Positions 63,086 through 64,000 of a stretch of DNA of 64,000 nt are shown one piece after another. Origin of the DNA: Rhizobium altiplani (GTDB taxonomy: Bacteria; Pseudomonadota; Alphaproteobacteria; Rhizobiales; Rhizobiaceae); NCBI RefSeq assembly GCF_001542405.1, contig NZ_LNCD01000123.1:250501-314500 (forward strand). The letters run 5' to 3'. A program made the translations under genes and the position numbers. The notes beneath the pieces are model-generated. The model saw only the letters and a program-made list of their open reading frames with translations. It searched no databases and had not been told where the DNA came from. Each line of letters begins with the position of its first letter. Within the stretch, counting starts at the first letter, position 1.

Positions 63086-63729
63086 TCCCACACTCCCGGT
63101 CCGGCGTGGGCAAATCCCGCCATCCGCAGTTCCTGCGCGCCTTCCAGTCCTAGCGGCTGGTGGGTTGCCGCGAGCACGATGCCGCCGTTGCAGCGATGCG
63201 CTTCAACAAGCTCGGCAAACAGACGGTCGCCGCTTTTATCCAGCGCGGCAGTCGGCTCATCAAGGATCCAGACCGGCCGGTGGGCGATAAGCAGCTTGGC
63301 GAAGGCGAAGCGGCGCTGCTGACCGGCGGAGAGGTAGCCGAACGGGAGGTGCGTGATGCCCTCGAGACCGACCGCCTCGGCTGCCTCGTCGATCGAGACG
63401 GTGGAAGCGCCATGGCTATCGCCAAGAAAGCACCGCCAGAAATCGAGGTTTTCGGCGACCGTCAACTCGCTCTTCATAGCATTGCGGTGACCGAGATAAT
63501 GGCTGATTTCCCCGACGCGCCCGTGTGTGTTGCCGAGCGAATCGGTGAAGCTGACCGAGCCCTTTTCCTGATGCAGCAAACCGGCGACGACGCGCAGCAA
63601 AGTTGACTTTCCCGATCCATTTTTTCCTGTCAAAACCAGTGCTTCGCCCGATTCCAGGCGAAAGGACAGGCCTTCAAAAATCAGGTCTTCGCCCCGGCGC
63701 GCAGCCAGATTGGCAGCCTCAAGATGCAT
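63082..63729 (-). CDS. ccmA: Haem exporter ATP-binding protein CcmA
   Basis: A 215-residue ABC ATPase with Walker A GKNGSGKST, a LSAGQQRR signature and Walker B VWILDEPTAALD. It powers release of holo-CcmE. The ATG at 63729 (MHLEAANL) fits the family N-terminus; the frame is open to 63810. First gene of ccmABCDG. Confidence 0.92.
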   Translation of the reverse strand: MHLEAANLAARRGEDLIFEGLSFRLESGEALVLTGKNGSGKSTLLRVVAGLLHQEKGSVSFTDSLGNTHGRVGEISHYLGHRNAMKSELTVAENLDFWRCFLGDSHGASTVSIDEAAEAVGLEGITHLPFGYLSAGQQRRFAFAKLLIAHRPVWILDEPTAALDKSGDRLFAELVEAHRCNGGIVLAATHQPLGLEGAQELRMAGFAHAGPGVWE

Positions 63730-63987
63730 GACTTTTCCGTGGTTTAATTTTTCAGTCATCGCAATGCAAAAAAATCCGAAATGGGTCACGCACTCTCTGG
63801 CACCTTTCATAGAAATTATCTATAAGACCCGCAACCACGCCAGCGGTCGGCGTGAATTTCATCCTTGCGCCGAACATGGGCTTCGCTCCACGTGCGGACA
63901 GCGGAAATGGCCGTACCCGCATCCTGATGTGCATTACGTGCATAGGCGTCCGCACGATTGTGTTCGCTATCAGAAACGGGGTCTCTC

Positions 63988-64000
63988 GTGTCTAAATCTC
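63988..64000 (+). CDS. acnA: Aconitate hydratase, first codons only
   Basis: Only GTG TCT AAA TCT and one base are inside the window, reading MSKS. Rhizobial AcnA proteins begin MSKSLDSF and acnA lies divergent from ccmA in Rhizobiaceae, so this is very probably its start. The 258-bp gap before it holds no gene. Confidence 0.55.

Noticed and set aside
63800..63835. Irr-like box upstream of acnA
   Set aside because: Only about 9 of 14 consensus positions match, too weak to call.

Overview
The window is a high-GC stretch of an alphaproteobacterial chromosome, almost certainly from the Rhizobiaceae (Rhizobium, Agrobacterium or Ensifer group). The evidence is gene content and order: thiCOSGE behind a TPP riboswitch, glnK-amtB behind a sigma-54 promoter, leuC near rplS, trmD-rimM-rpsP-chorismate mutase-ffh, dapF-mtaB-ftsY-ispZ-DUF2585, ccmABCDG next to the first codons of acnA, and an Irr-type iron box. 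No species can be named from the sequence alone. No phage, insertion sequence or CRISPR array was seen.

Layout. 1-1.4 kb: the end of an ALDH7-type aldehyde dehydrogenase and a malate/lactate-dehydrogenase-family reductase, a pair that fits lysine/piperideine catabolism. 1.4-5.3 kb: a three-gene ferric-iron ABC transporter with an iron-control box. 5.3-6.7 kb: a glycoamylase-like (GH144-type) protein. 6.8-11.4 kb: the thiamine operon with its TPP riboswitch. 11.4-26.0 kb: a two-armed accessory catabolic island. 26.0-31.5 kb: a small unknown gene, tRNA-Gly and housekeeping genes (ProXp deacylase, CnoX, Lon-N domain protein, Trm112, UbiH-type monooxygenase, TesB). 31.6-33.5 kb: glnK-amtB. 33.8-43.1 kb: ftsK, lolA, xthA, a cyclic-nucleotide-binding protein with a CenR-like regulator, a double-frameshifted L,D-transpeptidase, an aldo/keto reductase, SixA and leuC. 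43.3-49.3 kb: a partial amino-acid ABC system, an aldo/keto reductase, rplS, and an NCS1 permease inserted next to trmD. 49.3-64 kb: core translation, SRP, lysine-biosynthesis and cytochrome c maturation genes.

The most interesting region is 11.4-26.0 kb. The left arm encodes an Opp/Dpp-type importer with a Tat-type binding protein, a DUF1537 acid-sugar kinase and a FadR-type GntR regulator. The right arm encodes a DapA-family aldolase, a cytoplasmic sialidase-fold propeller, an iron alcohol dehydrogenase, a PdxA2-type dehydrogenase and two 2-hydroxyacid dehydrogenases of opposite families. DUF1537 plus PdxA2 is the known end of D-threonate/D-erythronate catabolism, giving dihydroxyacetone phosphate. 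I infer that the other genes feed it from a larger imported ulosonic acid. The plant pectin sugar Dha (3-deoxy-D-lyxo-heptulosarate) fits the carbon count and stereochemistry. This is a hypothesis. Shared repeats in the divergent promoter and in the 350-bp internal gap suggest one regulator for both arms.

The remaining genes are mostly conserved core functions. Points of note there are the Irr box overlapping a stop codon, a perfect CRP-type palindrome upstream of the CenR-like gene, a perfect 16-bp palindrome between the monooxygenase and tesB, and the palindrome/small gene/terminator unit beside the tRNA.
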